This document shows, one piece after another, positions 34,594 through 45,600 of a stretch of DNA of 64,000 nucleotides. The position numbers and the translations under genes were made by a program. Every line of letters starts with the position of its first letter. Position 1 is the stretch's first letter. The stretch is from Planctomycetota bacterium (GTDB lineage: Bacteria; Planctomycetota; B15-G4), in NCBI GenBank assembly GCA_020638905.1, contig JACKHP010000002.1, positions 186,001 through 250,000 of the forward strand. The letters are read 5' to 3'. The notes beneath the pieces are model-generated. The model saw only the letters and a program-made list of their open reading frames with translations. It was not told the origin of the DNA and ran no database searches.

Positions 34594-34663
34594 CGGATGC
34601 CCCCGCGCGACGCGGGACGGCGGGTCGGATGCCCCGCAGCGCTCGCCGCCCGTCGCGGCCGCG

Positions 34664-34669
34664 AGTCTA
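34664..34669 (-). promoter_or_regulatory. Putative -10 element of the DUF1569-DUF2157-GDYXXLXY operon
   Basis: TAGACT on the minus strand, 71 bases before the ATG at 34593. Confidence 0.38.
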
Positions 34670-34771
34670 CCTCCGCGGGACGCGCGCACATCCACCCGCG
34701 TTTCGGCCGCCGCGGGGCGTCCGGACGACCGGCGCCCCCGCCGAGCACCGCCGTCGCGGGCGCGCCGCGCG

Positions 34772-35863
34772 TCAGTCGAGCAACGCGTCGATGTCGCCGA
34801 TCTCGGCGGTGAACATGCCGTCGGTCACCTCGAGCAGCGGCCCGGTGGGATGGCCGTCGGCGTCGAGCCGGCGCAGGGTCCCGTCGACGAGTCCCGAGAG
34901 CTTGGCCTTCTTGCCCTGCTTCGTGCTCACGATCTCGACCGTCGCGTCGCCCGGGTGGACGCGCTCGTAGACCAGTGCGTCGTCGCCCAGTCCGACCTGG
35001 AAGCGGAAGCGCAGCAGATCGTCGCCGCTGAACGTGCCGGTGTCCTTGAACTGGGCTCCGAACGGCAGCGTGAAGCGGAAGAACTCGGGGCCGTCGCCCT
35101 TCACGGCGAGCACCTCGGTGACCGGCTCGCCGTCGAGCGTCGCCACCTCGTAGCGCACCGACTTGTGGTCGGACGTCCAGGCATCGCCGTCGAGGTCTGC
35201 GGTCATGATCACCTTGCCCGTCTTCACCGGCGGCCCGTCGCCGTCGCCCGGGTCGCCGTCGGGCAGCGCCACGGTGACCGCACCGGGGAAGGTGACCTTG
35301 CCGGCGCGCGTCCAGACGTCGACGTCCCAGGTGCCCTCGCCGAGCGACTTCGGCAGGCAGATCGTGACCAGGTCGGTCGAGCCGTCGGCCAGCGGTGCGT
35401 CGAGCGGACCCCAGGACGCGATCGAGACACGCTTGCCACCGACGCGCACGCGTCCCTTGATCGTCCCGAACCACTTGCCGGTGAGGAACACGCAGCCGCC
35501 CGGTTCGACCGTCGAGGGGACGACGCCGAGCAGCTGCGGCAGCCGCACGTCGACCGGGCCGTCCCAGATCACCGGCGCGGCACCCCCCAACCCGCGCGGA
35601 CGCACCTCGAGCGCGTAGCTCCCGGCGGGCGCCCGGCGCAGCAGCGCGGTCACCGAACCGTCGTCGTGAGCCACGACCTTCAGCTTGCGGGCCTTGCCCT
35701 GCTCGGGCACGAGCCGCACGCGCGGCGTCTTGGGTCCCATGTCGGCCACGGACACGACGACCTCGAGCCCCGGCGCGAGCTCGTGCGTGGAGACGTCGAG
35801 CACCTGCTGCGACGCGGCGAACGGGGCGAACAGGACGATCGAGATCAGGGCGGAGCGGAACAT
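34772..35863 (-). CDS. Exported beta-sandwich protein (IPT/TIG-like)
   Basis: 363 residues from the ATG at 35863. A signal peptide (ALISIVLFAPFAASQQ) precedes at least one IPT/TIG-like domain (about residues 90-185: 'QLLGVVPSTVEPGGCVFLTGKWFG', then 'GTWDVDVWTRAGKVTFPGAV'). An Asp/Gly-rich linker (DGDPGDGDG) leads to a C-terminal beta domain (190-330). No catalytic motif. Similar domains occur in the matrixin-type protease at 26274-29063, so both may be part of the same surface apparatus. A TATGCT -10-like element precedes it, so it is probably transcribed alone. Confidence 0.78.
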   Translation of the reverse strand: MFRSALISIVLFAPFAASQQVLDVSTHELAPGLEVVVSVADMGPKTPRVRLVPEQGKARKLKVVAHDDGSVTALLRRAPAGSYALEVRPRGLGGAAPVIWDGPVDVRLPQLLGVVPSTVEPGGCVFLTGKWFGTIKGRVRVGGKRVSIASWGPLDAPLADGSTDLVTICLPKSLGEGTWDVDVWTRAGKVTFPGAVTVALPDGDPGDGDGPPVKTGKVIMTADLDGDAWTSDHKSVRYEVATLDGEPVTEVLAVKGDGPEFFRFTLPFGAQFKDTGTFSGDDLLRFRFQVGLGDDALVYERVHPGDATVEIVSTKQGKKAKLSGLVDGTLRRLDADGHPTGPLLEVTDGMFTAEIGDIDALLD

Positions 35864-35900
35864 GGCAGGGCCCTCGGGGTGCGGGACGTGGTGGGTCCCG

Positions 35901-35906
35901 AGCATA
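35901..35906 (-). promoter_or_regulatory. Putative -10 element of the IPT-like gene
   Basis: TATGCT on the minus strand, 38 bases before the ATG at 35863; the same hexamer lies before the matrixin operon. Confidence 0.35.
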
Positions 35907-35934
35907 CCCCGCGCCCCGCGAGCGGACGACCGGC

Positions 35935-38530
35935 CTACCCGCGCACGAACGCCTCGACCACCTCCCAGGACGCGTCGAACCAGCCCGCGGCGAGCACGCC
36001 GCCGTCGCCCGTCCCGAGGATCGAGGCGTTCCACACGATCCAGTCGGTGAATCCGACCCCCGAGACGAAGAGCGGCAGCACGAAGCCCGTGCGCGCGCCG
36101 GGCACGCCGCTGTCGGCCAGCACGCCCACGAGCGCGTCTCCGTCGTCGGCCCGCGGACGGACGCACAGCGCGCCCAGGTCGTCGCCCTCGAACGTGCGTC
36201 CGCCCAGCGTGATCGCGCCCCGCTCGGCGCGCAGCGGCGCGTCGTCCCCGACCACGCGCTCCCAGGCGGCGTTCGTGTCGGCGTTGCCGTACAGGATCAC
36301 GTCGCGTCCCGCGTAGTCGCCGGCGAGGAACGCGACGTCGGACGCGATCTCGGCCCGTCCGTTGCCGCGGTACTGCCAGACCTGCGCGTCGTAGCGCGCG
36401 CGGGCCGCGAGCGTCGCCGTCTCGTCGGGCGTGCCGGACGTCCCGGGCACGAGCACGAAGCGCCGGTCGAACGCGCGCTTGAACGGTCCGCAGCGATCGG
36501 GACGCATCTCGCCCGCGCGCAGCGGTCCGGCCGCGTGCCATCCCGACGCGTCGCGCACGAACGCATGCGACCCGTCGGCCAGCGCCGCCCCGGGACGCAC
36601 GTCCTCGCCGTCGAGTGCGAGCGACCGCAGCGCGTGTTCCGGCGCGCGGCGCGAGCGCGAGCCGACGCACGTTCGTCGTGCTCAACGACGCCGCACCGGA
36701 CGCGTCCCACGCGCCCTCGACGTGGGCCACCGCCCCGGGATGCAGCACCTGCTCGACCGAGACCCAGTGGTGGCGCGCGTCGACTCCCGGTCCCCAGGTC
36801 GTGAACGCCAGCGCGTCGGGATCGTCGGGGATGGACGACGCCGCGAGCAGCTCGACCATCTCCGGCCAGTCGAGGCAGTCGGTGCCGGGCGACGCGTCGC
36901 CGTCCCACCAGTGGCCGGCCCCGGGCTGGAAGTGCGAGAGCGGCTGCGCCCCCGCGTCACGCAACGCCGAGAGCATCAGCTCGGCCTCGCTCGGCGGGAC
37001 GTTGTCGTCGGCCTCGCCGTGCAGCACGAAGACCGGCATCTGCGCGAGATCGTCGATCAGGTCGAGCGTGCGCGACGGGCCGTCGGCGGCCTGCCAGAGC
37101 GCGGCGAGTTCGCCTTCGGGACGCCCGCCGTAGCTGTCGAAGCCCATCCACCCGGCGCTGGGCGCCACGGCCGAGAAGCCGTCGGCGTCGTTCGCGGCGA
37201 GGTGCCACGCGCCGTGTCCGCCCATCGAGTGGCCGGCCAGTGCCACGCGGTGCCGGTCGACGCCCGTGCGCGGCAGCGCGTCGGCGAGCGCCTCGTACGC
37301 GTCGGCGCGTCCCCAGTCCTGCCAGTCGAAGCCGAACGGACGCCGGTTCGTCGGCGCCACGATCCAGCGGTCGGGACGCGGCGCGTAGCAGCGCGCCTGG
37401 GCCAGCGCGTCGACGCCCGCGCCGTGCAGCGAGAGCACGAGGTGCGGCGTGCGCGGTGCGGTGTCGGCTTCGGGGGCACCCTGCGGCGGACGCAGCGCGT
37501 AGAACTGCACCGAGCCGTCGATCTGCGAGACGAACGTGACGCGGCGCGGGACGTCGGGCGGGACGACGCGCAGGACGAGGTCGAAGCGCGCGACGGCGAT
37601 CTCGGCGGCGCCGTTCGCGGCGTGCGGGACGTCGGACCCGGCGTCGCCGAACGTGGCGCGGACCTCGATCGGCAGCGTCCAGCGGTCGGCGTCGTCGGGG
37701 ACACGGACGCCCTCGCGCAGCGCGAGCGGCACGCCGAGTTGCCGCACGCCCAGCGGCGGCAATCCCGGCAACGTCAGGTCGAGCGGACGGAAGAGCGCGT
37801 CGCCGGCGCACACGAGACGCAGGCTCGCGATGCGGCGCGTCGACGTGGCCAGCGCGAGCACGCCGGCGGGCCCGACGTCGCTCGCACCCTGGACCAGGTC
37901 GGGCGCCGTGACCTCGCGCGACGAGAGCACGAGCGCGTCGACGACCGGGACGAAGTCCAGCGCGAACGCGCCGCGGATGCCCGTCACGTACACGTCGTTG
38001 CGTCCGACGCGCAGCGCGACGGGCACGCCGTCGACGCCGAAGCGATACACGTCGCCGACGAACGGCTCGCCGTTCACCCACGCGGTCGAGGCCCCCGCCA
38101 GATGCAACAGCAGGACGCGCGCCCCGTCGCCGTCGAGCGCCGCGTAGGCCCACGCGACGCCGCCGCCCGGTCCCCCGTCATCGCGGGCATCACGCGCCGT
38201 CCACGCCTGCTCCTCGCCGCGCTCGCCGATCAGCGTCTCGCCCGCCCGCGGCGGCGCGGCGGACGGATCGAGCAGGAAGCGCGCCACCACCGCGTCGGGA
38301 CGGAACGGGCGACGTCCCGTCTCGTCGACCGCCTCGAGCGTCAGCCAGCGCGCCGGCCGCAGCACGCCCGCCTCGTCGACGCGCGGCGCGGCGAGCACGT
38401 CGTCCGCGGACGTCGCGGCGTCGGCCGCGGAGACCGTGTCCTGTGCGGACGTCGCGGCGGCGAGCGCGGCGAGCAGTCCACCCGCTGCCAGCCACGCGAA
38501 CGGACGGACGGCGGACATGACGCGGCGCAT
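35935..38530 (-). pseudogene. Exported alpha/beta-hydrolase esterase/peptidase, apparent frameshift near 36643
   Basis: The gene starts at the ATG at 38530 (GGAG 8 bases upstream) with a signal peptide. A beta-rich N-terminal region is followed by an alpha/beta-hydrolase domain with an intact triad: S435 (AGHSMGG), D508/D509 (HGEADDN) and H540 (GAGHWW). About residue 629 (base 36643) the frame runs into Arg-rich antisense-like sequence, while the +1 frame reads on naturally (APEHALRSLALDGEDVRPG ...) for ~235 residues to a TAG at 35935. The C-terminal part looks fully conserved and codon use is normal on both sides, so the shift is either recent, a sequencing error in a CGCGCCGCGCGCC run, or programmed. 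Family: prolyl-oligopeptidase/PHB-depolymerase-like esterase. Confidence 0.8.
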
Positions 38531-38558
38531 CGGCGGACTCCGGACCGGGGAAGCGGCC

Positions 38559-38564
38559 ACGATA
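38559..38564 (-). promoter_or_regulatory. Possible -10 element of the esterase gene
   Basis: TATCGT on the minus strand, 29 bases before the ATG at 38530. Confidence 0.28.
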
Positions 38565-38604
38565 CCGCGCGATACGCCGGGCTCTCGCCGCGACCTCCCT
38601 GGGC

Positions 38605-38610
38605 TACCAT
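38605..38610 (+). promoter_or_regulatory. Possible -10 element of the alpha-toroid protein gene
   Basis: TACCAT, 60 bases before the ATG at 38670, in the divergent gap with the esterase. Confidence 0.3.
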
Positions 38611-38669
38611 CGCGGTCGGGGGTCCGCCCGACGTCGACGCGCATGCACAGGATCCCGGGGAGGGTCCAC

Positions 38670-41624
38670 ATGCACGACGGCACGACGCAGGCGCACTCGC
38701 ACCCGGCGCCGACGATGCGACGACCGAGCCCGCTGGCGCTGCGGCTCGCGGCTGCGATGCTGTTCGTCCCGTGCACGCGCGCCCAGGACGTCGGCTGGGA
38801 CGCGGTCGACGCGGCTCTCGACTCCGGCGATCGCGCGGCGGTGGCCGCCGCGCTCGTCGACGTGGCCGAGGCCGAGTCGTCCGCGCTCGAGAACGGCCCG
38901 ACGTTCGAGACGCGGCTCGCCGTGGCCCGGGCGCGCGACGCCCTCGGTCAGCACGAGGCCGCGCAGCAGCTCGTGGACGGCACCCTCGACACGTGCCGCA
39001 CCACGCTCATGCACGAGCGCAACCTGGCGAGCCTCGAGACGCCGCTGATCGAGATCGCCGAGGTCGCCGGCGCGATCGATCACGTCGCGCCGCTGGCGCA
39101 GTGGCTCGAGGGCGTCGCGCGCACTCGTCCCCTGCGCGCCACCGCGCTCGCCCGGGCGGCGGCCGCGCGCGCCCGGGCCGGCGACGTCGCGGACGGGACC
39201 GCGCTCCTGGCCGAGGCCGTCGCCGTGCTCGGGACGCTGCGACGCGACCCGGCCTTCGAGCGCGCGCTCTCCGGGCTCGTGTCCGACGCGGCGCACGCGG
39301 GACTCGTGCCCGACCTCTCCGCGCTCGAACTCGAGCAGCCGCCGCGCCCCGAACGCGTCGAGCGCCCCTGGGAGACCGGCGTGACGGGGCTCGGTGCGGC
39401 GTTGCTCGCGGCGCAGGTCCTCGCGCCGGAGGACGCGCCCGCATCCGCGCTCTCCGCGTACGCGGAGGCCTGCGAGTCGCGCGGCGACGTCGACGTGGCC
39501 GCGCGCCTCGATGGGCTGCTCGCGCTCGTGAACTCGCCGGCGCCGCCCGCGCCGTCCACCGAAGAGGACGCGACGGCCGCAGTCGACACCCACGTCCGCA
39601 CGGCGCGCACCCTGCTCGACCAGGCGCGCGCGGCGTACGAGGCCGACGACGCGGCGACCGGACACGCGCGTTTCATCGACGGCACCCAGGCGCTGCTCTC
39701 CCTGCGCGAAGCGTCCGGCCGGGCCCGGGTCGTCCCGCCGGGACTCGTGGCGTCGCTGCCGGCCGACGAACTCGACGCGTTCGTGGGCTGGCTCGAACTC
39801 TCGGCGCTGCCCGCCGAGCAGGCCCTCGCCGAAGACGCGCCGTGGGTCGGCGTGCGCCGCGAGCTCGCCGCTCTCCCGACGTACGCGCCCGGGGATGCCC
39901 GGCTGCGGCGCGACCTCGGCCTGGCGGCGATGCTGGCCCACGAGTGGGCCCGCGCGGGACGGCTGCGCGACGCGGTCTCGACGCTGCGAGCCCTCGCTCC
40001 CGACGCCGCGTGGGTCGTCGCCACCGCCAGCCTGGCACGCGCCCTCGCACCGGAGCGTGCCGCGGCGGCCGCGGCCGAGCGCGCGCGCGAACTCGACGCG
40101 CTCGACGCGCTGCTCGCGTCGGCCGACGCGCTGCGTGCCGACCCTCCCCGGAAGTCCGCGGCGCCGTTCGACGAGGCCGTCGATCGGCTCGCGACACTCG
40201 ACGACGCACTCGCCGCGCTCGTCGCGTCGCACCCCGCGAGCGCCGTGGCGCGCGCGGCCGACGGCGGACCGGGCAGCCTCGTGCAACTCGTGCGCGCGAG
40301 CGCCGAGCGCCGGGTCCAGGACGCGCAGCTCGAGGCGATGCGCGAGCTGTGTGCGAAGGGCCGGATCGACGCCGCGCTCGACGTCTACGACGCCCACCGC
40401 CCGGGGACGTCGCCGTGGTCGGTCGACTACGCGGCCTGGGCGCTCTACCGCGAGTGGTTCGAGGACTCGGCCGATCCGCCCGCTCCGAAGTCCCGCGCCC
40501 GGACACGTGCGCGCAGGTCGGGCCGCAAGGGAGCGAGTTCGTCGGGCTTCTCGGAAGCGGGCGTGCGTCAGGCGCTCGGCGCCGCCGAGCGCTGGCTCGT
40601 CGCGCACCAGTCCCGCGAAGGGTGGTGGGATCCGACCCTCGAGGACACCCAGTGCACCCGCGGCGACTGCGACGCAGGCACCCGCGCCACCTACCGCGTC
40701 GGCGTGTCCGCGCTCGCGCTGCTCGTCCTGCTCGGCGACGGCCAGGACCTCGACAGCGGGACGCATCGCTTCGCCGTCCGGCGCGGACTGCGCGCGCTGC
40801 TCGAGGTCCAGGACGAACACGGGCTCTTCGCGTCGGGCTTCACGAACGGCACGTACGACCACCTGCTCACCACGCTCGCGCTGCTCGAGGCCTGGGCCCA
40901 CGCCGACGCGGCCGGCACCGCCGAGTCATGGACGGGTCTGCGCGAGGCGCTCGACCGCGCCCTCGCGTGCGTGCTCGCGCTGCGCAACCCGGGCGCCGGC
41001 TGGCGCTACCTCGACCCGACGCAGGACACCATGATCGTCTACCCGAACGACGCCTCGGTGACGGGCTGGGCCGTGCGCGTGCTCGCGCGAGCGCGCGACC
41101 TGGGCCTGGTCGAGGCCGACGAGGCCATCCGCGACGGCCTGCTCGTGCTCGACGACCTCACCGATCCCGTCGTCGGGCGCACGGGATACGTCGAGCGCGG
41201 CGGCGGCCCCAGCCGTCTGCCGGGGCTCGTGGACGTCTTCCTCGGTGACGAGACCGAGTCGATGACCGCGGCCGCGACGCTGGCCCGGCTGCAGGCCGAT
41301 CCCGAACGCGAGTTCGTCGACGAGATCGTCCTCGAGAAGGCCTTCGCCCTGCTCGCGCGGACGCCCGTCGTCTGGACCGACGAGGAGCCGGGCCGCGTCG
41401 ACCACTACTACTGGATGCTCGCCACGGCCGTCATGGCGCGCTCGGACTCCGAACGCTGGAAGACCTGGTCGCAGTCGATGGACCAGCTCGTCGAGCACCA
41501 GGTCCACGACGGCTGCAAGGCCGGTTCGTGGGATCCCGTGGGCCCCTGGGGCAGCGCCGGGGGACGCGTCTACTCGACGGCGATCGTCGCGCTGACCCTC
41601 GAGGAAGCCCTCGCCGCGCCGTGA
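38670..41624 (+). CDS. Exported protein with terpene-cyclase-like alpha-toroid C-terminus
   Basis: 984 residues from the ATG at 38670, preferred over ATGs at 38643 and 38715 because GGGGAGGG (38657-38664) lies 5 bases before it. A signal-like segment (LALRLAAAMLFVPCTRAQD) is followed by about 600 Ala-rich helical residues of TPR-like character, a basic linker (SRARTRARRSGRKG), then about 300 residues of prenyltransferase/squalene-cyclase-like alpha-toroid repeats ('AAERWLVAHQSREGWWD', 'RRGLRALLEVQDEHGLFA', 'YYWMLATAVMARS', 'GSWDPVGPWGSAGGRVYSTAI'). The catalytic DxDD of cyclases is not seen, so this is more likely a binding or scaffold toroid, as in other secreted planctomycete proteins. Function unknown. 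Confidence 0.85.
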   Translation: MHDGTTQAHSHPAPTMRRPSPLALRLAAAMLFVPCTRAQDVGWDAVDAALDSGDRAAVAAALVDVAEAESSALENGPTFETRLAVARARDALGQHEAAQQLVDGTLDTCRTTLMHERNLASLETPLIEIAEVAGAIDHVAPLAQWLEGVARTRPLRATALARAAAARARAGDVADGTALLAEAVAVLGTLRRDPAFERALSGLVSDAAHAGLVPDLSALELEQPPRPERVERPWETGVTGLGAALLAAQVLAPEDAPASALSAYAEACESRGDVDVAARLDGLLALVNSPAPPAPSTEEDATAAVDTHVRTARTLLDQARAAYEADDAATGHARFIDGTQALLSLREASGRARVVPPGLVASLPADELDAFVGWLELSALPAEQALAEDAPWVGVRRELAALPTYAPGDARLRRDLGLAAMLAHEWARAGRLRDAVSTLRALAPDAAWVVATASLARALAPERAAAAAAERARELDALDALLASADALRADPPRKSAAPFDEAVDRLATLDDALAALVASHPASAVARAADGGPGSLVQLVRASAERRVQDAQLEAMRELCAKGRIDAALDVYDAHRPGTSPWSVDYAAWALYREWFEDSADPPAPKSRARTRARRSGRKGASSSGFSEAGVRQALGAAERWLVAHQSREGWWDPTLEDTQCTRGDCDAGTRATYRVGVSALALLVLLGDGQDLDSGTHRFAVRRGLRALLEVQDEHGLFASGFTNGTYDHLLTTLALLEAWAHADAAGTAESWTGLREALDRALACVLALRNPGAGWRYLDPTQDTMIVYPNDASVTGWAVRVLARARDLGLVEADEAIRDGLLVLDDLTDPVVGRTGYVERGGGPSRLPGLVDVFLGDETESMTAAATLARLQADPEREFVDEIVLEKAFALLARTPVVWTDEEPGRVDHYYWMLATAVMARSDSERWKTWSQSMDQLVEHQVHDGCKAGSWDPVGPWGSAGGRVYSTAIVALTLEEALAAP

Positions 41625-41664
41625 CCGCAGGCCGCACGCGCTCGACCGCGCGCCGGCTCGCGTC

Positions 41665-42657
41665 TCAGGCGCGGCAGGCCTTGAAGCCGCGCCGCAACTC
41701 GGCCGCGTCGAGGTGGCGTCCGATGAAGACGAGCCGGTTGCGGCGCTCCTCGCCGGGTCGCCACGCGCGGTCGACGCGCGCCTCGAAGAGCGTGTGCACG
41801 CCGTGGAAGACCGTGCGCGCGTCGCGTCCGGCCAGGTCGAGGATGCCCTTCATGCGGTAGAGGTCCTGCCCGCGACGCGCGGCCAGGAAGCGCAGCCACA
41901 TGGTGGTCGTCTCGGGGTCGAGCGCGCCCGCCTCGTCGATCGCCACCGACGTGACGTCGCCCTCGTGGACGGGCTCGCCCCCGCCTCCCACAGCCGCGCC
42001 GCGCAGCAGCGTCGCGTCGAGGTCGAAGCCGCGCACGTCGAGCACCGCGGCGAGCGGCACGTCGGCCTGCCGGCAGGGATGGACCTCCGCGAGCGCGTTC
42101 ATGCCACGCAGGCGTTTGGTGACGCGCGCGACGTCGGCGTCGTCGACGAGATCGATCTTGTTCAGCAGCAGGACGTCCGCGCACGCGATCTGTGCCCGCG
42201 CCACCGACGAGCCGTCGAGGTGCAGCTCGACGTGGCGTGCGTCGACGAGGGTCACGACGGCATCGAGGCGCACCTGCCGGCGCACCGCCTCGTCGACGAA
42301 GAAGCTCTGCACCACGGGAGTGGGCGAGGCCAGTCCGGTGGTCTCGACCACGATCGCGTCGGGTGGACGGCGCCCGTCGAGCAACCTGCGCAGGGTCTCG
42401 ACCAGGTCGACCCGGAAGGTGCAGCACAGGCACCCGTTGTTGAACTCGTAGACCTCTTCCTGCGTGTCGACGACGAGTCCGCGGTCGATGCCCACGTCGC
42501 CGAACTCGTTCACCACGACGGCGATGCGCCGCCCGTGCGAACCGGTCAGGATGCGGTTGAGGAGGGTGGTCTTGCCCGCCCCCAGGAAGCCCGTGAGCAC
42601 CGTGGCGGGGAGCGGCGCCGGCCCGACGGGCCGGCGCCCCGGACTGCCCGTCGTCAC
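41665..42657 (-). CDS. CobW/COG0523-type metallochaperone GTPase
   Basis: 330 residues from a GTG at 42657 whose first bases overlap the stop of the octaheme cytochrome gene (GTGA). Walker A (GFLGAGKTT), the metal-binding GCLCC motif (CxCC), 'VVETTGLASP' and NKID are all present, and the CobW C-terminal domain follows (GILDLAGRDARTVFHGVH). Such GTPases hand metals (zinc, cobalt or iron) to client proteins. Its place as last gene of the Rieske/cytochrome operon suggests a job in metal supply for that complex, though zinc homeostasis is the commonest role. The C-terminus is basic and His-poor. Confidence 0.93.
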   Translation of the reverse strand: MTTGSPGRRPVGPAPLPATVLTGFLGAGKTTLLNRILTGSHGRRIAVVVNEFGDVGIDRGLVVDTQEEVYEFNNGCLCCTFRVDLVETLRRLLDGRRPPDAIVVETTGLASPTPVVQSFFVDEAVRRQVRLDAVVTLVDARHVELHLDGSSVARAQIACADVLLLNKIDLVDDADVARVTKRLRGMNALAEVHPCRQADVPLAAVLDVRGFDLDATLLRGAAVGGGGEPVHEGDVTSVAIDEAGALDPETTTMWLRFLAARRGQDLYRMKGILDLAGRDARTVFHGVHTLFEARVDRAWRPGEERRNRLVFIGRHLDAAELRRGFKACRA

Positions 42658-45600
42658 TCGGACGCGGCGTTCATGTGCTCGAGGTACTGCACGAGCGACT
42701 CGAGCTTGCGCTTCCAGTCGGGCACCTTCTCGCCGTGCAGGTCGACCTCGTCCTCGTAGGGCGAGTCGTACTCGCCGTCGGAGTACTCGCCGAGGAAGTT
42801 CGGCATCTTCGTGCCGGGCGCGAACCGCGGCGGGTCGGTGATCCAGTCGTGGATCCACTGCACCTTGAGGCGGTCCTTGGCCATCGACAGGTCGGGACCC
42901 CAGTTGGCCTTGTCGGGGTTGCTCGGGAGTTCGCCGCCGGCCGGGTGGCAGCTGTTGCAGCGGAACGTCGCGGTGAACAGCTCGTGGCCCTCGTCGAGCA
43001 GCTCCTGGTCGATCGCCTTGGCCTTGTCGACCTCGAACGGCCACGGCTGGTCGGCCTGGGCGTTGAACCAGCGCACGATGGCCAGCGACTCGTCGGTCGT
43101 CAGACCGAAGGTCGGCATGCGCACCTCGACGTGGTTGCGCACGGTGTACGGCGCCAGCAGGAACTCGAACAGCCAGTCGGGCTTGACCTTCGCGCCCTCC
43201 ATGCGCAGCGTCGGCGGACGGTAGGCCTTCGACTCGATGTAGCGGCCCATGCCGCCCTCGCCCACGCCGTAGACGTGCAGCTCGTCGGGGATCGGCCGCT
43301 CGGCGGGTGCGTCCTCGAACCACTCGTAGAGGTCGACGTCCTCCTCGGCGGACGGGTCGTAGAACTCGTCGGAGAGCCAGTCGTGCGACGCGAACAGCGT
43401 CTGGCCGCCGGACTTCAGAGGCTCCGCCATCCACACGTCGTAGGTGAACGCCTCGTCGTCGACGAACGACTCGAGCGACGAGATCTTCGCGTCGAGGTCG
43501 TCGCCCTCGACCGCCACGGTCGACGAGTACTGTCCCACGCGGTGGCAGCCCGTGCAGTTGTACTCGGTGATGAGGCGGCTGCCGCGCTCGATCGTCTTCT
43601 CGTCGGTGTCGAGGCTGCGCTTCATCGACGGGTCGATCCCGTCGGCACGCAGACCGAGCAGGAACTGCACCACGAGCTCCACCTCGTCGGGCTTCAGGCC
43701 GAAGTTGGGCATCTTGAGCTTGTCGCCCGGCACCTTGACCTTCTGCTCGTAGCGCACGACGGCCGGCTGCCCGTCGGGTCCGTCCTCGACCATCGGGATG
43801 CGGTCGAAGACGCGCGGATCGGTCAGCTTGGCGGTGAACCAGTCGCGCAGCGAGTGCCCGATGGCCTCCGGGTTCGCGTGGCTGCCCTCGAAGCCGAAGT
43901 CGAACTTCGTGATCTCCTTCAGCGCCTCCTTCGTGAGCTCGGTGCCGATGCCCGCGTCGTCGTAGTGGTCGGGGACGAGGTGGCAGCCCGAGCAGCCGTT
44001 GCGCTCGAACGTCTTCTGTCCCACGAACAGCTCGAGCGCGCGTTCGCCGCCGTCGGCCTTCATCTGGGCCACCTGCTGCTCGGCCCAGCTGTCACCGGCC
44101 ACCGAGGCGAGGTTCTCGACCGCGATCTGCTCGAGGATCGACGGCTTCTCCTGCGGCTCCTCGAGCGCCTTCCACTTCTCGGTCTCGGTGCGCTGCTGCA
44201 TGAGGAAGGCGGTGATGTCCCAGGCCTCGGCCTCGCTGAGGCGCAGGTTGGGCATGATCGTCGTCGGGAAGTACTTCTTCGGGTCGAGGATCCAGTTGAA
44301 GAGCCACTGCGGCGAGACCTTCACGCCGATGGCCGACAGCTCGGGACCGTGCGTGTTCTCGGTCCAACCCTCGTTCTGCAGGCTGTGGCAGCCCAGGCAG
44401 CCGCGGTCGTGGAAGAGCTGCTTGCCGTGCTCGGCGTCGCCCTGTGCGGTCGGCGTAGCAAGCATCTCGAAGCTGCCCTTGGACAGCTCGCGCTTGGAGA
44501 GGTCGTACACGTACGCCGCCACGGCGCGCGCCTCGGTCTCGTTGCGCGCGCGCCAGTCGTCGACGTATGCGTCGCTCTGGTTCAGCCACTCGCGGTCGGC
44601 GTTCACCGACAGCTCGTCGCCCTGCGCACCCGTGTTCGACTGGTTCCAGAAGTGCGGCATGCGCGTCGACGGACGGAACGAGCGCGGCGACATGATCCAG
44701 CGCCGCACCCAGCTCTCGTCGACCTTGGCGGCCACGTTCGTCAGGTCGGGACCCGGCTTGCGCAGGTATTCGAGGCCCTGGATCTTGTGGCAGCCGTAGC
44801 AACCCAGGTTCTCGACCAGCTTGCGCGACGCGTTGTACTCGGGCACGCCGTCGAGCCGCTGCTGCTGGTCGTGGCACTGCCAGCACGACGAGTAGATCTG
44901 GTCGGACGGCACCATCGGCCAGTCCCAGTAGTGGCGCTCGGGGTCGTACCCGAAGTCGGCCACCCAGCGCGCCTCCTTCTCGTCGGCGGTCTCGAACTGG
45001 TCGGCCGCCGGCGTGTGGAACGTGCGCTCGAACTCCACCGCCTGGCCACGTCCCATGTGGCACACGGTGCATCCGAACTTGCCCATGGGGTGAGGGCTGC
45101 TGTCCGACACGAACAGGTCGAGGCGCGGGTGCGCGTTGAGCACGCGCTCGCCCGAGGTGCCCACCTCGTTCGTGCGGCTGCCGTCCGGATCCCAGTTCGC
45201 GTAGGCCGGCTTGTCGATGGCCACGTGACACGTGATGCACATGTCGACGCGGTTGACGTACATGAAGTTGTAGTTGTCCTTGAGCTTGTCGACGACGATC
45301 TTGTCGACCTTCAAGGTCGGCGCCAGCATGTCGACCAGCGGCAGGTTGCGGACGTAGTCGTTGAAGATGCCCGGGCCGATCTTCGACAGGGCCAGCTCGA
45401 CGCGGTCGCGCGCGGCGGTCAGGTCGGCCAGTTCGCGTTCGATCTCGGTGACCGCGCCCCGCGCCTCCTTGAGCGCCGCCTGCTTGTGCAGCATGTCCTG
45501 GTTGGTGTCGTCGGCTCGCCGCAGGAGCGATGCGACGGCCTCCTGCTTCTCGAGCAGTTCGGCTTTCGAAGAGTCGAGGTACGCCGTGTCGTCGGCGTGC

